Below, one piece after another: positions 22,901-30,629 of a stretch of DNA of 64,000 nucleotides. The stretch is from Meconema thalassinum (Eukaryota; Arthropoda; Insecta; Orthoptera; Tettigoniidae). Every line of letters begins with the position of its first letter. Positions within the stretch are counted from its first letter, which is position 1. Where the stretch lies: assembly GCA_946902985.2 (NCBI GenBank), contig OX336389.2, positions 985,302,482 to 985,366,481 on the forward strand, read 5' to 3'. The translations under genes were made by a program, and so were the position numbers. The notes beneath the pieces were generated by a model. The model was not told where the DNA came from. It made no database searches and saw only the letters and a program-made list of their open reading frames with translations.

Positions 22901-25900
22901 AGCTAACAATCACCTTGTATTTTGGTTTTGGTTGTAATTTTTAGGAGAAGTGTGGAAGGATTGTTAATACTGCACATTATGTGTCGACCATCAAGTGGTC
23001 ATCATCAGATCCTGATCACTGGGTTGAGGCTTAAATTTTTATACAGATATACAGATATATACAGATAAGAGTAGTGTGTTTAGTTGGTGTTACGATTCAC
23101 AGTTTGAATCTCATTATATAAGGTTAGTTTGTTTTATAAGGGTTTGTGAATCACATGTGGAAAACAAAAAATTAAGCAAGATTTCCTCTTGTTTTCTTCT
23201 GTATTTTTTTTTACTCTTCTGTCATAAATTGTGCTGGAGTGAAGGTTTTGACCATAAGAGGTCCTAGTCCATGTTCCCATCTACTAATTGTGACTTTATT
23301 TTGTTGCCAGGTTCACAAGGTTCTGGCAGGTAGCCTTGCTGACAGAGATGGTCGTATTCAGAAAGGCGATCGAATCCTTTCCATCAATGGGCGTAGCATG
23401 AAAAATGTTACTCATAAGGAATCGCTTGACATTTTAAAGGTAAAATTAGCTCATGTTTTGGATTGAAGACCTAAAACTGTATTATTCCTGGAATTGTATA
23501 ATGTGAAATTCTCAATGAATTGCTGTGATTGTGTTTTATCTGCTAAACTTTCCAACTGGGCAAATATTAAATTCATTTGATCTAAAAGTATAGTATGGTA
23601 CGGTATCCGTTTAGGTTGCACACCAGAATGCATTGAGGATGGAGTTTTCACAGGGCCTCTTATTTCCCGAAGGAGGAATGGACACCTCAAGAGTATGGTC
23701 TATTGTTGATGAATAGGGTAAGAGCAGAGTAAATGGACACACAGAATGTAAATATGTCCCTAGAGTTTCCAACAAACAAAAGTATGCTATCTATTTCTGC
23801 TGTGACAGTCTTTTCTACAGAACGGAACTTGGCATGCACCGTGTGACCGCCGGGGCACTCTGGCTAAAATCATTGCTTTAACTTTTACCTTACTTAATTC
23901 TTTCACAGACCACCTCATGGTGCAGTGGTTGGCATGATCAGCTGTCACCCGCGAGATCTAGGGGAGAGAGATGGGTATAATTCCCACCTTGGCCATCCTA
24001 GAAGTGTATTTTCTGTGGCTTCCCACTTCTACTCCATGCATATGCCAGGATGGTCCCTAAATTAAGGCCATGGCCATCTCCTTCCCAATCCACATCTCAA
24101 TTACAAATTCATGCACTTCTACACACACACACACCAGGTTATCAGACAAATTCTACACACACCCAAGTACATGGGGCTGAAGTGATCATAATTTCCAAGC
24201 CCCTAAATCAAACAAATATTCATTTACAGCTTACTCACTGATTTCTGCCGGTGTCCTCGACAACTCCCACATTGAAGCGAGTGGAGTAGTTTACTAATAG
24301 GCCACTGGAGGGGCTGCTCGTCAACAGCAGAGTACACAGCTCGTGCAAATGACTATTTATGTATCGACGTGCATGCCCCAGAATTTAAGGCTCCCAGACT
24401 CTGTGGTATCCCAATGCACCAGCAGAAAATGATGGAGCGAACTGTACCTTTCAATTTTTTCGTTGGTTGCATGAATTTCAGAACTGTAAAGTTGGCATTG
24501 GAGAAGTTTTGGTTTCAAAGTCTGTCTAATTTTGATACACAGGCTCCACGGCATGAAGTGGTGTTGGTGGTCTCGCGGCCACGTTTTGATATGGGCAGTT
24601 CTGCTCCCGAAGAGGTTCACACTAGCAGTGTGAGAACCAGCCTGTCCGGTAGCAGTCGGCCACCAAGAATACTGGAGCAACTCACTGAAGCTGTAGCTGA
24701 TCCCTCGACAGGTAATGTACTACGCTTTGTTTATTTTGATTTTCTGTAATTAGTACAATGTTCAGGCTTACATCTCAATTAATCCAATTCACAAAATACA
24801 GTGCACTATTTGGTTCTTGTACTAGCTAGCTTGCTATGAAACTTTCATCCATTAGCTGTGCATAAGAAATGGCACAGGTCTCCACATAATTTTGATAGTG
24901 AAACTGAACTTTTTAAGATATGGTGAAAGAGAACTTTTAACTTTAATCCAAGCGGTGTTAATGTGAAACTAGCAACCCGCCCCTGCTTCACCCCGTATCT
25001 TTAACGGTTTACCCAGCATAAGCTTAAAAGGCGCATGGACGGTAGTTTTCTCTTCTCCTCGATTCACTGAAATCGTTACTGCTCAGCTTCCTTTGGTCAT
25101 AGATGAACATTTTCCTACAGAAACCTTCCTCAAGAAATTGTTTACAGAACGGTAAAAACCACATCAAAATCCATCCAGTGTTTCTCGAGATCACAGGCCG
25201 GACGTTTGTTTTAGACGAGTGAAAAATCATAATGGAAGCCTGGAGGAGAGTTACTACAGTAGGCTACCTGTGTACTTACGTGTCAGACAATACTTTGACG
25301 TGGACTGTACTGTCTGCACGGTGTCGTCGTCACATGCTCAAGTTTGGAATTCCATTATATCAGTGACAAATGTGAAGCAAGAAGGCTAGAGATTGACTGT
25401 GTACAGGCTCACCCTTGAGCTTCAAGGTCAAGGGCAATCATCAAAAACAAACGGCCGGCTTGTACCTGTTACATCCAAGAATCGGGGACTTCGTTTTATA
25501 CTATGTAGAGATGTAAAACATGATGGTTTGTATTTTTATTGATCACATGAAACATACATCAAGGAGTTATCGCTTGGTTATGTTATGTGATGGTGAGTTT
25601 CCTGAATGTACGCAATGGATGAAGTTTATATACATCTTTAGAAAACAGTTTAAAGTAAAATTTCTGGCCACCAATTACTTAATAAATCATGCTTATACAA
25701 TCTACGTTGTTTCCAAAACTGACTAATGTAAACAAACGATATCACTTTTACAGCATAAAATGAAAGTTCTAATGCGCGTCTTTGGTAATCCATCGCTTCC
25801 CTTATACATATACTGCCGACCATGCATTCTGAAATTAAAGTTGAAAAGTTTTAAATGTTCACTAGTTTTGTTGTATGGTATTTAAGTCATTAAAATAGAT

Positions 25901-28569
25901 TTCATCTAGATATGGACATAGCATTTAAGTTACAATTGTACTTAAGGCATCCATGGATGGGTCATTGAATGTTCTGGTGATAACTTACTCTTCCATGAAG
26001 TATGAAGTAGTATGGTTTCGTCTTCCTTTTTCTTTTTCGAGCTGAAGTCTTATTGCTGGTGAGCATGTTTGGCAGGGTCCATAGAAATCCAAGTTCCTAA
26101 ATAATACCTTAAACATTCACTCCAGGATCTGTTTCTTTAAGATTATGCCAATGAAAGGAGCCTTTATGTTAGTAGCATTTGTCAAAATGATATCTACAAC
26201 TGCCCTCAAGCACAGTCCTCAGTACACTGTTTTATTCTGATGGCACTGATTGTGGATATGAGTGAAGTCCGTGGTTTGTTAATCAACGGGTCATGTCATA
26301 AGACCTTGTTAAACTACTGCCTATTACTGACCTCTTGAAAAAAATGTCTGAAAACTAGCTAGATAGGTTCATGAGGATAAATTCAGAATGTATGAACCCA
26401 CTATCCCATACTATTTTGATAAGTACCACCTGTAGGATTGGTGGGAGGAAGAAGCACTATACTTCACCTTCTCAAATGCTTTCATGCTGACCATTATAAA
26501 GGGATCTCTGGAGTCCCATTTTATTCTGACCGTGATATCATCCTACCATCAAATATAAAGGATGATGTTTGGTGCCCGCTTAGCACTTATTGGCTGCAGC
26601 TTTGATCCGCCCATTTCACAATTACCACTGACTTTATTGCTGTCGGAACAAGTTTGCTATTATGTTGTGCCATCCACTGGCCATATTTCAGATGCCATTT
26701 CAGCATTTAGATGTTACAAATGTGGTCAGATTAACTAGAACTGATTATTATTTTTATGTTGAGGAACCCCATCAGTGACTCACTTAAACACGAATACATT
26801 TCAGTGATTTGTAGCACTACTCAACATCGATGTGATGTATGACCTGGCCATGTTGAAACACTAAATCCTTTGAAATCTATGGAAAATGTGCTCAGAAACG
26901 TGCTGGATTTTTAAATTTGCTGGCTTTGTTTCAGAAGACCCACAAGACGATGTTGTTCGTGGACCTCCAGTAACAATTGTTTTGAAGAAAGATGGAGCAG
27001 GCTTGGGTTTCAGCCTTGAAGGAGGAAAGGATTCACCAACTGGTGATAAGCCCCTTACTATCAAGAAGATTTTTACAGGTAAAAGTGTTGTTTTATCTTT
27101 TATTTATCCTCAGCCTTTAGGTGTTCTATAAGTGAGGGCCTTATACATTTACAGGCACAGACAAAATGGAACTCGTACACTCATCTGACGAGTCTCACTG
27201 AAGCACGCAAATCTAAGTTCGTATTTAAAATAGTCAAATTTTCGGGGATGAATTCATTGATTTTGCAAGCATTTCCTGATAAATGATATTTTGTGCTGAT
27301 TTCATGACAATGTGATTATTCATGAATAGAAAGAACTCAATCTTAAAAATATTTGTGTTGTCTGCACATAAAATTAACCTATCAATGGCTGTATTACTAC
27401 TCATTTTGGAATATTTTCATTTTTTCATATGATGCTCACTACATAATAATACCTCCTGGCACTATAGCCCATGAAGGGCCTAGGCCTACCAAGCGACCGC
27501 TACCCAGCCATTTGGCCTGCAGATATTGGGGTGATGTGTGATCAGCACATCGGATCCCCTCGGCCGTTAATCTTGGTCTTCGTGACCGGGACGCTGCCTC
27601 ACTGTCAGACAGCTATTCAATTGTCCTCACGAGGCTGAATGAACCCCGTTCCAGCCCTCATGTCGGATTCTAAAATCCCTGACAGAGCCGGAAATCGAAC
27701 CCAGGGCCTCCGGGTGAGAGGCAGGCGTGCTAGCCCAGCATTTTCTAGTTTCGTAGTAAGGCCATGGCTACGATTCTTGTGACATGCAAAATGTAACTTA
27801 TTCTGAATTGGATGATAACCATATGATTGAGGTTAGAAAATCTATTAAATGATTACAAATTATAACAAAAGAAAATTCTGAAAGTAATATAATTGGTTCA
27901 TTCAGGAACATTTATCTCAGTTGTTTTTCAACCAAATAATCTCTAAGCATTTTCATCTAATGAGAACAGCTAAATTCAGAATGTCAACCTATTTAATTTA
28001 TTAATATTAGAATAGAATCCAAGAAAATATATCCTAAACAACTTACTTATTTTTTAATTATTGTTTTAATGGATTATACTTTTTTTCTATGCTTGCTAAT
28101 ATCTGATGAAAATTATAACCACACGATGATATTTTGAGGTTAGAAAATCTAATTGATAATGAAGGAAATTTTAGAAAAAAAAACTATCATAGAGTTTGGC
28201 CAAAATAATCAGTGTAAAATTATGTGATCTTAATGAAATTATTATAATCATCGTCATTTAACTATATTTATCTCCATTAATTGGGAAATCAAGAAGTTGT
28301 ATCCGTAATAAGTTTGAGAATTTCTCTCTCCAATTTTTGAGCAGAATGATATATTATTTGGTTTGGTTTTGAAATCTTGTGTTTGTGTGCTCACAGGTGG
28401 CGCGGCTGAGAAACATGGACAGCTGAGTGCCGGAGATGAACTGCTGGTCATGAACGGCAAGGATTTGACGGTGATGTCACGCATCGAGGCCTGGAGCCTT
28501 ATGAAGAGGTTGCCCGATGGAAATGTGACTCTGACTGTAAGATGTAAAATGAACAAGAAGCAATGCTAA
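4322..28569 (+). CDS. bbg: big bang-like PDZ scaffold protein (gene span, six exons)
   Basis: Multi-exon gene whose product carries two C-terminal PDZ domains resembling vertebrate IL16/PDZD2 and Drosophila Big bang, a cortical and septate-junction-associated scaffold of epithelia. Exons called from splice sites and phase: 4322-8067, 19930-20097, 23311-23439, 24543-24711, 26935-27078 and 28397-28569. All joins keep frame (phases 0, 0, 0, 1, 1). Counting from ATG 4336 the protein would be 1504 residues: about 1244 low-complexity Ser/Pro/Asn-rich residues, then PDZ-1 and PDZ-2 and a short KMNKKQC tail. The first exon begins with a splice acceptor, so ATG 4336 may be internal and more coding exons may lie left. 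Introns reach 11.9 kb and are full of transposons. Family call is from motif recall, not a search. Confidence 0.78.
8124..8538. mobile_element. MITE with inverted ends attagcctttcaagat
   Basis: A 415-bp element just inside the first bbg intron. Both ends read attagcctttcaagat inward, and similarity continues for about 30 bp (…gagtgccggtgg against …gattgccactga). No coding capacity. Flanks are AT-rich and the target duplication is not certain. Confidence 0.65.
8539..9042. other. Intron sequence, no feature
   Basis: Part of the first visible bbg intron. Nothing recognised. Confidence 0.5.
9043..9242. mobile_element. Tc1/mariner-type MITE, 200 bp
   Basis: Terminal inverted repeats of about 29 bp begin caggtctgacgtttgttttt on the left and caggtctgaagtttgttttt on the right (read inward). 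TA dinucleotides lie directly outside both ends (9041-9042 and 9243-9244), the target duplication of Tc1/mariner elements. No open frame. The MITE at 25194 has related ends. Confidence 0.78.
9243..9639. other. Intron sequence, no feature
   Basis: Nothing recognised. Confidence 0.45.
9640..9838 (-). pseudogene. LINE ORF2 C-terminal fragment
   Basis: The minus strand reads [15 protein letters not shown], the basic motif found at the C-terminal end of ORF2 in several insect LINEs, followed by about 45 more residues and a stop. It resembles, but differs from, [16 protein letters not shown] in the neighbouring LINE at 10257. No RT remains. Confidence 0.6.
9854..10277 (+). mobile_element. tRNA-derived SINE, family B, (ATC)n tail
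   Basis: The head is a clear tRNA relic: box A tggcgtagttgg at 9864-9875, box B ggttcaaaccc at 9908-9918, and a closing cggccgaagtcg complementary to the start. The body runs to aaaagcc followed by (ATC)n at 10257-10275. That tail abuts and is shared with the tail of the oppositely oriented LINE at 10257-11567. Confidence 0.72.
10257..11567 (-). pseudogene. LINE ORF2 remnant (FADD reverse transcriptase)
   Basis: Minus-strand non-LTR reverse transcriptase, C-terminal two thirds. In protein order: [15 protein letters not shown] and YRGFL at 11567-11310, FADDVVIW at 11076-11053, then [31 protein letters not shown] and [11 protein letters not shown] near 10430. The frame ends in a run of methionines encoded by the (GAT)n tail, so it lacks a real 3' UTR, a habit of RTE-like elements. 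Frames change near 10990, 11310 and 10580, and a microsatellite at 11169-11216 replaces part of the RT. The LINE remnant at 33480-35340 looks like the 5' half of the same or a close family. Confidence 0.8.
11169..11216. repeat. (AATA)n microsatellite
   Basis: About eleven copies of AATA inside the LINE RT. On the coding strand it gives an alternating FIYL run, showing the frame stays open by chance. Confidence 0.9.
11573..12150 (+). pseudogene. RTE-like reverse transcriptase remnant
   Basis: Plus-strand fragment, heavily decayed. Recognisable pieces: [28 protein letters not shown] for the KAFDSV block, [34 protein letters not shown], and YADD at 12108-12119. Several frameshifts and stops. 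The order and wording match the minus-strand RTE-like LINE at 57001-63335. It converges on the LINE at 10257-11567. Confidence 0.72.
12198..12314 (+). repeat. Left arm of PLE-type terminal repeat
   Basis: About 117 bp that reappears inverted at 16280-16404 (roughly three quarters identical by eye), with the shared core aacgtttcgaaaggaacctt. The two arms bracket the Penelope-like fragment and everything nested in it, as expected of the terminal repeats of Penelope-like elements, which are often inverted. Confidence 0.6.
12423..12452 (-). ncRNA. Hammerhead-ribozyme-like core
   Basis: On the minus strand CTGATGA, then a hairpin with AGGG/CCCT pairing, then GAAA and catgtcc. This matches the conserved core CUGAUGA-stem II-GAAA of hammerhead ribozymes, which are known in terminal repeats of Penelope-like elements. 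A convincing stem III partner with a cleavage UH is not found immediately upstream, so activity is unproven. Confidence 0.4.
12628..14905 (-). mobile_element. 2.28-kb TIR transposon with D-x-Q/GQNKN transposase
   Basis: Terminal inverted repeats begin taaattgagg and continue through ttgacaaggaaaaggtagta into gccaaaaatgaaattt, about 50 bp with few mismatches. Subterminal copies of the motif cttactacctt recur at 14829-14838 and 14868-14877, with weaker ones nearby, a typical transposase-binding layout. The element carries one long minus-strand frame (12885-14390) and sits inside the nuclease frame of a Penelope-like element. The exact target duplication is unclear because the flanks also form part of the inverted repeat. 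Confidence 0.8.
12885..14390 (-). CDS. Putative transposase, DUF7869-like, 501 aa
   Basis: Uninterrupted 501-codon frame, the only complete mobile-element frame of this size in the window. An N-terminal part (about residues 30-190) has [17 protein letters not shown] and a later zinc-like DTCSTCDLL. The core has three acidic stations in RNase H/DDE style: [11 protein letters not shown], then [14 protein letters not shown], then [36 protein letters not shown] and [15 protein letters not shown] lie between the first and second. I associate this motif set with the uncharacterised DUF7869 proteins abundant in insects; the name is from memory. The flanking inverted repeats argue it is the transposase of 12628-14905. 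The start is not certain; an upstream exon at 14400-14600 is possible. Confidence 0.72.
   Translation of the reverse strand: MQGTYLMGLINIVNIQRRRNGKYNDPASSKRQVSVTYSLPSGNGHLQVCSRSFKDMLGLSDKRVYTLIEKLKKGDKVFQDQRGKNPNSHAHKLKYTQADKELVKSHIMSFPTEQSHYSRHKSSKCYLSPDLNIHRMYRAFKLQHPDKDIDHRFYRKIFNKEFRKKLSFHRPRADTCSTCDLLRMKANCAVGSEKFSLISRKELHLRKAEKATKALNYDNTMSRMPSSKSSTLSVDMQQVIFTPTLTHSNMFYSRQLSNYNLCLHLGDTGQSFMCLWHEGIAGRGGNEVASCMLKALSSCITAKRNLQLWCDNCAGQNKNRMVLMVMIYVIAKNYFDSVELKFLVSGHSYMPCDREFGIIEKRKKQCKTMVPEEVAEMIRSAKVFKPNNVIMMKNDDFFDFAAESDKFLSTGALKISTVSWIRISREDFPVIKTRQSFNEIEMWKEHAIFKRHQSFEAITNLQSLQPLERRIVINEAKKKDLLSMMDFLDKKYHAFYRDICA
14983..15204 (-). mobile_element. SINE family A with 13-bp target duplication
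   Basis: A 222-bp reversed SINE: head at 15204 (ggctggctgcgtgactcagg on the minus strand), core aaagatccccttcggggc, tail near 14990. An exact duplication ggaacaaatagaa is seen at 14970-14982 and 15205-15217, so both boundaries are firm. It interrupts the last 40 codons of the Penelope-like frame. Confidence 0.9.
15326..15792. other. PLE 3' flank, no gene
   Basis: Follows the stop of the Penelope-like frame. No coding or RNA feature recognised; probably element 3' sequence. Confidence 0.4.
15793..15860 (-). repeat. Inverted copy of 12474-12541
   Basis: ggattggacaacattttatt and the following 45 bp are the near-exact reverse complement of 12474-12541, just upstream of the PLE nuclease remnant. 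This supports a Penelope-like structure with an inverted partial copy at one end. Confidence 0.75.
15862..16290. repeat. Palindrome with internal 41-bp tandem repeats
   Basis: Two arms of about 200 bp meet near 16133. Both contain gagaaattcccctgtt, tatggaccttggtag and aaggaaggagaaggaaaagg in opposite orientation. The left arm also holds three tandem units of about 41 bp (16018-16135), each with aaaaattgagact followed by cattct.cgag. The outer ends run into the inverted terminal repeat at 16280. Confidence 0.8.
16280..16404 (-). repeat. Right arm of PLE-type terminal repeat
   Basis: Inverted partner of 12198-12314, sharing aaagaatgt, ccaaagaatg and the aacgtttcgaaaggaacctt core. Confidence 0.6.
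16321..16344 (+). ncRNA. Degenerate hammerhead-like core
   Basis: ctgaggc, a short AAGG/CCTT hairpin, then tcgaaacgtt. It is the same arrangement as 12423-12452 but CTGATGA is altered. Probably a decayed relic. Confidence 0.25.
16405..17100. other. Intron sequence with (TAA)n microsatellite
   Basis: About eleven TAA units at 16932-16965. Nothing else recognised. Confidence 0.6.
17101..17170 (+). mobile_element. Possible pogo/Tigger terminal fragment
   Basis: cagtggaaccctgttaaccc followed by ccggttaatccgatc resembles Tigger-type inverted repeats and the pogo ends at 29940. No opposite end was found, so it would be a truncated piece. Confidence 0.35.
17171..18330. other. Intron sequence, no gene
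   Basis: AT-rich to 17550, then mixed. A poly-G run lies at about 18269-18278. The stretch ctcgctttgctcgaagccc near 17710 echoes cgcttcgctcaaagcccg near 18490. No coding feature seen. Confidence 0.4.
18331..18482 (+). repeat. Three degenerate tandem units
   Basis: ctctgacatcctgcacacct begins units at 18331 and 18400, followed by ctttaggaggcaccctgt. A worn third unit starts near 18446. Units are 46-69 bp apart. Origin unknown. Confidence 0.7.
18587..18645 (+). promoter_or_regulatory. Three CRE palindromes in tandem
   Basis: TGACGTCA at 18587-18594, 18613-18620 and 18638-18645, spaced 26 and 25 bp in a GC-rich tandem unit (cccgcgcggctgc). TGACGTCA is the consensus CREB/ATF site. It lies in a bbg intron; function is inferred only from the motif. 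Confidence 0.4.
18765..18842. repeat. Short perfect-arm hairpin
   Basis: ttataacttttgtttttatt...cctcctat is mirrored by ataggagg...aaagaaaagttataa around a 22-bp loop. Probably a MITE end pair or foldback. Confidence 0.6.
18843..19929. other. Intron sequence up to exon acceptor
   Basis: No repeat or gene recognised. It ends with tttctttctattccag, the acceptor of the next bbg exon. Confidence 0.6.
19930..20097 (+). CDS. bbg: bbg-like exon, start of PDZ-1
   Basis: 168 bp, 56 codons, phase 0 on both sides; acceptor ttccag, donor ACT|GTAAGA. It encodes [18 protein letters not shown] and then the first strands of PDZ-1 with VVILHRET and the carboxylate-binding loop region [13 protein letters not shown]. 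The usual GLGF is replaced by SVGITLAGG, close to IL16-type PDZ domains. Confidence 0.85.
20180..20340 (+). mobile_element. SINE family C fragment
   Basis: caaatgtcgggatggtaggc and the surrounding ccaatc… body recall the family C cores at 2541 and 23905. The tRNA head is missing or unrecognisable. Confidence 0.4.
20341..20984. other. Intron, short repeat E piece
   Basis: At about 20628-20680 tatctttaacggtttaccca repeats the start of the family at 20985 and 24968. Otherwise nothing. Confidence 0.45.
20985..21240 (+). repeat. Repeat family E copy
   Basis: It shares, in order, ttaacggtttacccag, gattcactgaaatcgttact, atcaaaatccatccagtg and ttttatactatgtagagat with 24968-25512. Unclassified retroposon-like repeat ending in a tatgtagagat terminus. 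No coding capacity. Confidence 0.75.
21241..22173. other. Intron sequence, no feature
   Basis: AT-rich with a small TAATATT-rich stretch near 21430-21480. Nothing supported. Confidence 0.45.
22251..22279 (-). ncRNA. Hammerhead-like core, left arm
   Basis: Minus strand CTGAAGA, GGGT/ACCC hairpin, GAAA, catgt. One substitution from CTGATGA. Confidence 0.3.
22403..22441 (+). ncRNA. Hammerhead-like core, right arm
   Basis: CTGAGGA, GGGT/ACCC hairpin, GAAA, catgt. It differs from its partner in the left arm only at the T of CTGATGA. Confidence 0.3.
22982..23008 (-). ncRNA. Hammerhead-like core, isolated
   Basis: Minus strand CTGATGA followed by a perfect 5-bp stem GACCA/TGGTC with loop CTTGA, then GACA in place of GAAA. 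The same loop CTTGA occurs at 45472-45498, marking one family. Confidence 0.35.
23311..23439 (+). CDS. bbg: bbg-like exon, PDZ-1 middle
   Basis: 129 bp, 43 codons, phase 0/0; acceptor ttgttgccag, donor AAG|GTAAAA. It encodes [20 protein letters not shown] and then [20 protein letters not shown], the classic G-D-x-I-L-x-I-N-G strand-turn and the alpha-B helix start of a PDZ domain. Confidence 0.88.
23905..24210 (+). mobile_element. SINE family C
   Basis: Head cctcatggtgcagtggttgg with a worn box B (gggtataattccc). Then the family body caggatggtccctaaatta, a CA-rich stretch acacacacacacacc, and the tail caagtacatggggctgaag. Best tail reference for the interrupted copies. Confidence 0.6.
24543..24711 (+). 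CDS. bbg: bbg-like exon, PDZ-1 end and linker
   Basis: 169 bp; acceptor tgatacacag, donor ACAG|GTAATG, exit phase 1. It encodes the last PDZ-1 strand [15 protein letters not shown] and a Ser-rich linker ([17 protein letters not shown]…[10 protein letters not shown]). Confidence 0.85.
24968..25512 (+). repeat. Repeat family E copy, interrupted by MITE
   Basis: Begins actagcaacccgcccctg and ends ttttatactatgtagagat. Split between tctcgagatca and ttacatccaag by the element at 25194-25468; the copy at 20985 shows the uninterrupted form. Confidence 0.78.
25194..25468. mobile_element. MITE inside repeat E
   Basis: Ends read inward as caggccggacgtttgtttta and caggtacaagccggccgttt, sharing CGTTTGTTTT with the TA-flanked MITE at 9043. 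275 bp, non-coding. Confidence 0.6.
25513..26934. other. Intron sequence, no feature
   Basis: No repeat recognised. It ends with the acceptor tttgtttcag. Confidence 0.5.
26935..27078 (+). CDS. bbg: bbg-like exon, PDZ-2 first half
   Basis: 144 bp, entry and exit phase 1, donor ACAG|GTAAAA. It encodes [10 protein letters not shown] and then [20 protein letters not shown] with the carboxylate-binding loop GLGF, followed by [15 protein letters not shown]. The closest family memory is the last PDZ of IL16 ([11 protein letters not shown]…GDKPLTI). Confidence 0.9.
27079..27451. other. Intron sequence, no feature
   Basis: Nothing recognised. Confidence 0.5.
27452..27742 (-). mobile_element. tRNA-derived SINE, family D
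   Basis: Minus-strand head at the right end: gctagcacgcctgcctctca, then box B ggttcgatttcc at 27701-27690. The body carries gaggacaattgaatagctgt, and the 3' end gccaggaggtattatta lies at 27442-27458. Single copy of this family in the window. Confidence 0.7.
27743..28396. other. AT-rich intron end
   Basis: No feature except the acceptor gtgtgctcacag before the terminal exon. Confidence 0.5.
28397..28569 (+). CDS. bbg: bbg-like terminal exon, PDZ-2 second half
   Basis: Encodes [20 protein letters not shown] and then [20 protein letters not shown] with [17 protein letters not shown] and the stop TAA at 28567-28569. It completes PDZ-2 ([12 protein letters not shown] turn, [12 protein letters not shown] helix). 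The short basic tail ends the protein. Confidence 0.9.
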
Positions 28570-29797
28570 GGAGTGTTTATAGTGATCCAGTGTATTTATT
28601 TCAGAAAAAAGCAAGTTTTTCTGATGAAAGTTGACACTTTTAGTAACTACTGCTGCAATGTTGAAAACATGTTGTTAAAATATATCTTGATATCATTGAG
28701 GTTGATGCACTCAAGTGAAACGAAATGTCTGAACGTGCAATATTAAAGGGCATGGGAAGTAAATGGATTGTTAAGAGGCTGAAGAATTAATTTTAGTCTA
28801 CTACTCATAAGTGATGAATTCCTGATACGTTCATTCGTAACTTAGAACTGAAAACTATATCAATGTATCAATATAATCATGCCAAATGTCTATATATAAA
28901 TATATTGTTTGTTATATATCTGTAATGTCTTCCACATAGTGCTTGACTACTGTGAACTTTTACTTGTTCTAAACACTGAAAGTATTCATGTAGCATAGGT
29001 GAAATTATTTTCAGATGGTGTTATTGAGGAATCTCAAAAGATACATAGAATATTGACTGCAATTAAAGTACGTGTCTTGCAGTAGACAAGTGCTATATGT
29101 GCAATAGTATTGTGCACTTAATATATTGGCTGAACAATAATTGGCGGCTGGCTCGCAAATTTTGAAACTAAAATGATACATCAGCTGAAAATGTAGTTTT
29201 GCCTAGCTCAAACAAGTGTTTCATAAGCTTTAGAATATTTTCCTAGTGCTCTAATGCACATTATATTTGAGGCAAGGAAAGATTAAATCTTTATTTTACA
29301 GTGCAATTTGTGTTGAGATATATTTATTGGACTCATACTTGCCTGGGGGTTGTTATATCTGTCACTTAACCCTCTAACTCGTAACATACTATCGATATTT
29401 CCATGCTTCATAATGAGAAAATTTCGTAACATTTGGGAATATTTGCTTGAGTATCAGTTCTGTGCACGCAATGTGTAACTTTTGCTAATGTGAGGAGAGA
29501 ATGTGCCCTGAATGATGTGATTGTGATCTGCTGTGGAACACTTGATGGTTGATTCTTAGATCTTGTGGTCACATAATGTACGGTACCGGTACCAATTTTG
29601 TGAATCGTATTTTAGTATTTGTGTGTTTTGTGAGAGATTTTATCTGCCGCAACTGCACATACTGCTATATATCTCTCATCTTCACTCAACATATAGCAGC
29701 ATTACTTGAAATGAATGGAGTAATTTCACAAGTAACATCTTTAATTAGGATCAATTGGATTAATATCCATTGCTTAAGGTCCGTATTGACAATTCTA
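28570..29797 (+). other. bbg-like 3' UTR and downstream sequence
   Basis: Follows the stop. AT-rich, no clear poly(A) signal that I would commit to; candidates are weak ATTAAA-like hexamers. No repeat recognised. Confidence 0.4.
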
Positions 29798-29939
29798 GAT
29801 TTGATTTAGATGGGTCTATTAACTCCGCACATTATATGTATGTAGGTGCCCCAGTATTTGAAATAAAGTACCATCCCAGCATTTACATGAGGCAAAATAT
29901 TTCTCTTCTCTGACAGTGAACACACACACATTATAAGTA

Positions 29940-30629
29940 CAGTAGAACGTAGTTTATCCGGACTAATTGGAACCGAAAAGTGTTCCGGATAACGATTTTT
30001 CTGGATAATCAAACGTAGGGAGAACCACCAAGCTTCTCATTTAGGTGCAACGCTTTCTCACATAACAAAGGTCCAGAAATAGGATATCCCTAACTTCTTG
30101 TCTGAATAAACCATAAGTACGCCGTGTCTTCCAATTTTTCATCCGTAGCTGATCTCGTGGTTTTTCTCTTTTTAGACCCTTCTTCACTATCTAACTTCGA
30201 AGCATAATTCAGAATTTCACCTTTTCGGTTCTTCAAATCATAAATATTGTGGATTTTCCGACACTGTAATTTTTCATTTTCACTGCACACTCTCACATTT
30301 ATCCAGTTCATTAATGATCTCCGCATTATTCTCAATCGATAAAACATTGCGATTTAGTTTTTCCTTCTTGCCACTCGTAGAAGTAATTTTCACAATGTAA
30401 TACAGTACAGTACGCACAGTCACATAGCCTACTATAATACGTTGAAACATTATAGAGCAAACAAACAGTAGGGGACAACAATTGAAAACGAGAACCGACT
30501 CACTACTGTAGGAAGCGCGCACTTCCGCATAAAAACAGTAAGCGCGCGCGCTGCTCGGACTTTTTTTTTCGCTCGTCCGGATAATTGACGTTCCGGTTGT
30601 TTGACGTCCGGATAAACGACGTTGTAGTG
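29940..30629 (-). mobile_element. pogo/Tigger-like element, 690 bp
   Basis: Ends read inward as cagtagaacgtagtttatcc and cactacaacgtcgtttatcc, continuing ccgga, with TA directly outside at 29938-29939 and 30630-30631. TA target duplication and this repeat style fit pogo/Tigger. Internally deleted. Confidence 0.8.
30090..30522 (-). pseudogene. pogo/jerky-type transposase N-terminus
   Basis: Minus strand, two frames. 30522-30280 has KLNRNVLSIENNAEIINELD, a psq/CENP-B-type helix-turn-helix start. 30347-30090 continues with ILNYASKLDSEEGSKKRKTT and ATDEKLEDTAYLWF, the N-terminal DNA-binding region of jerky/Tigger transposases. The catalytic domain is absent. Confidence 0.72.
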
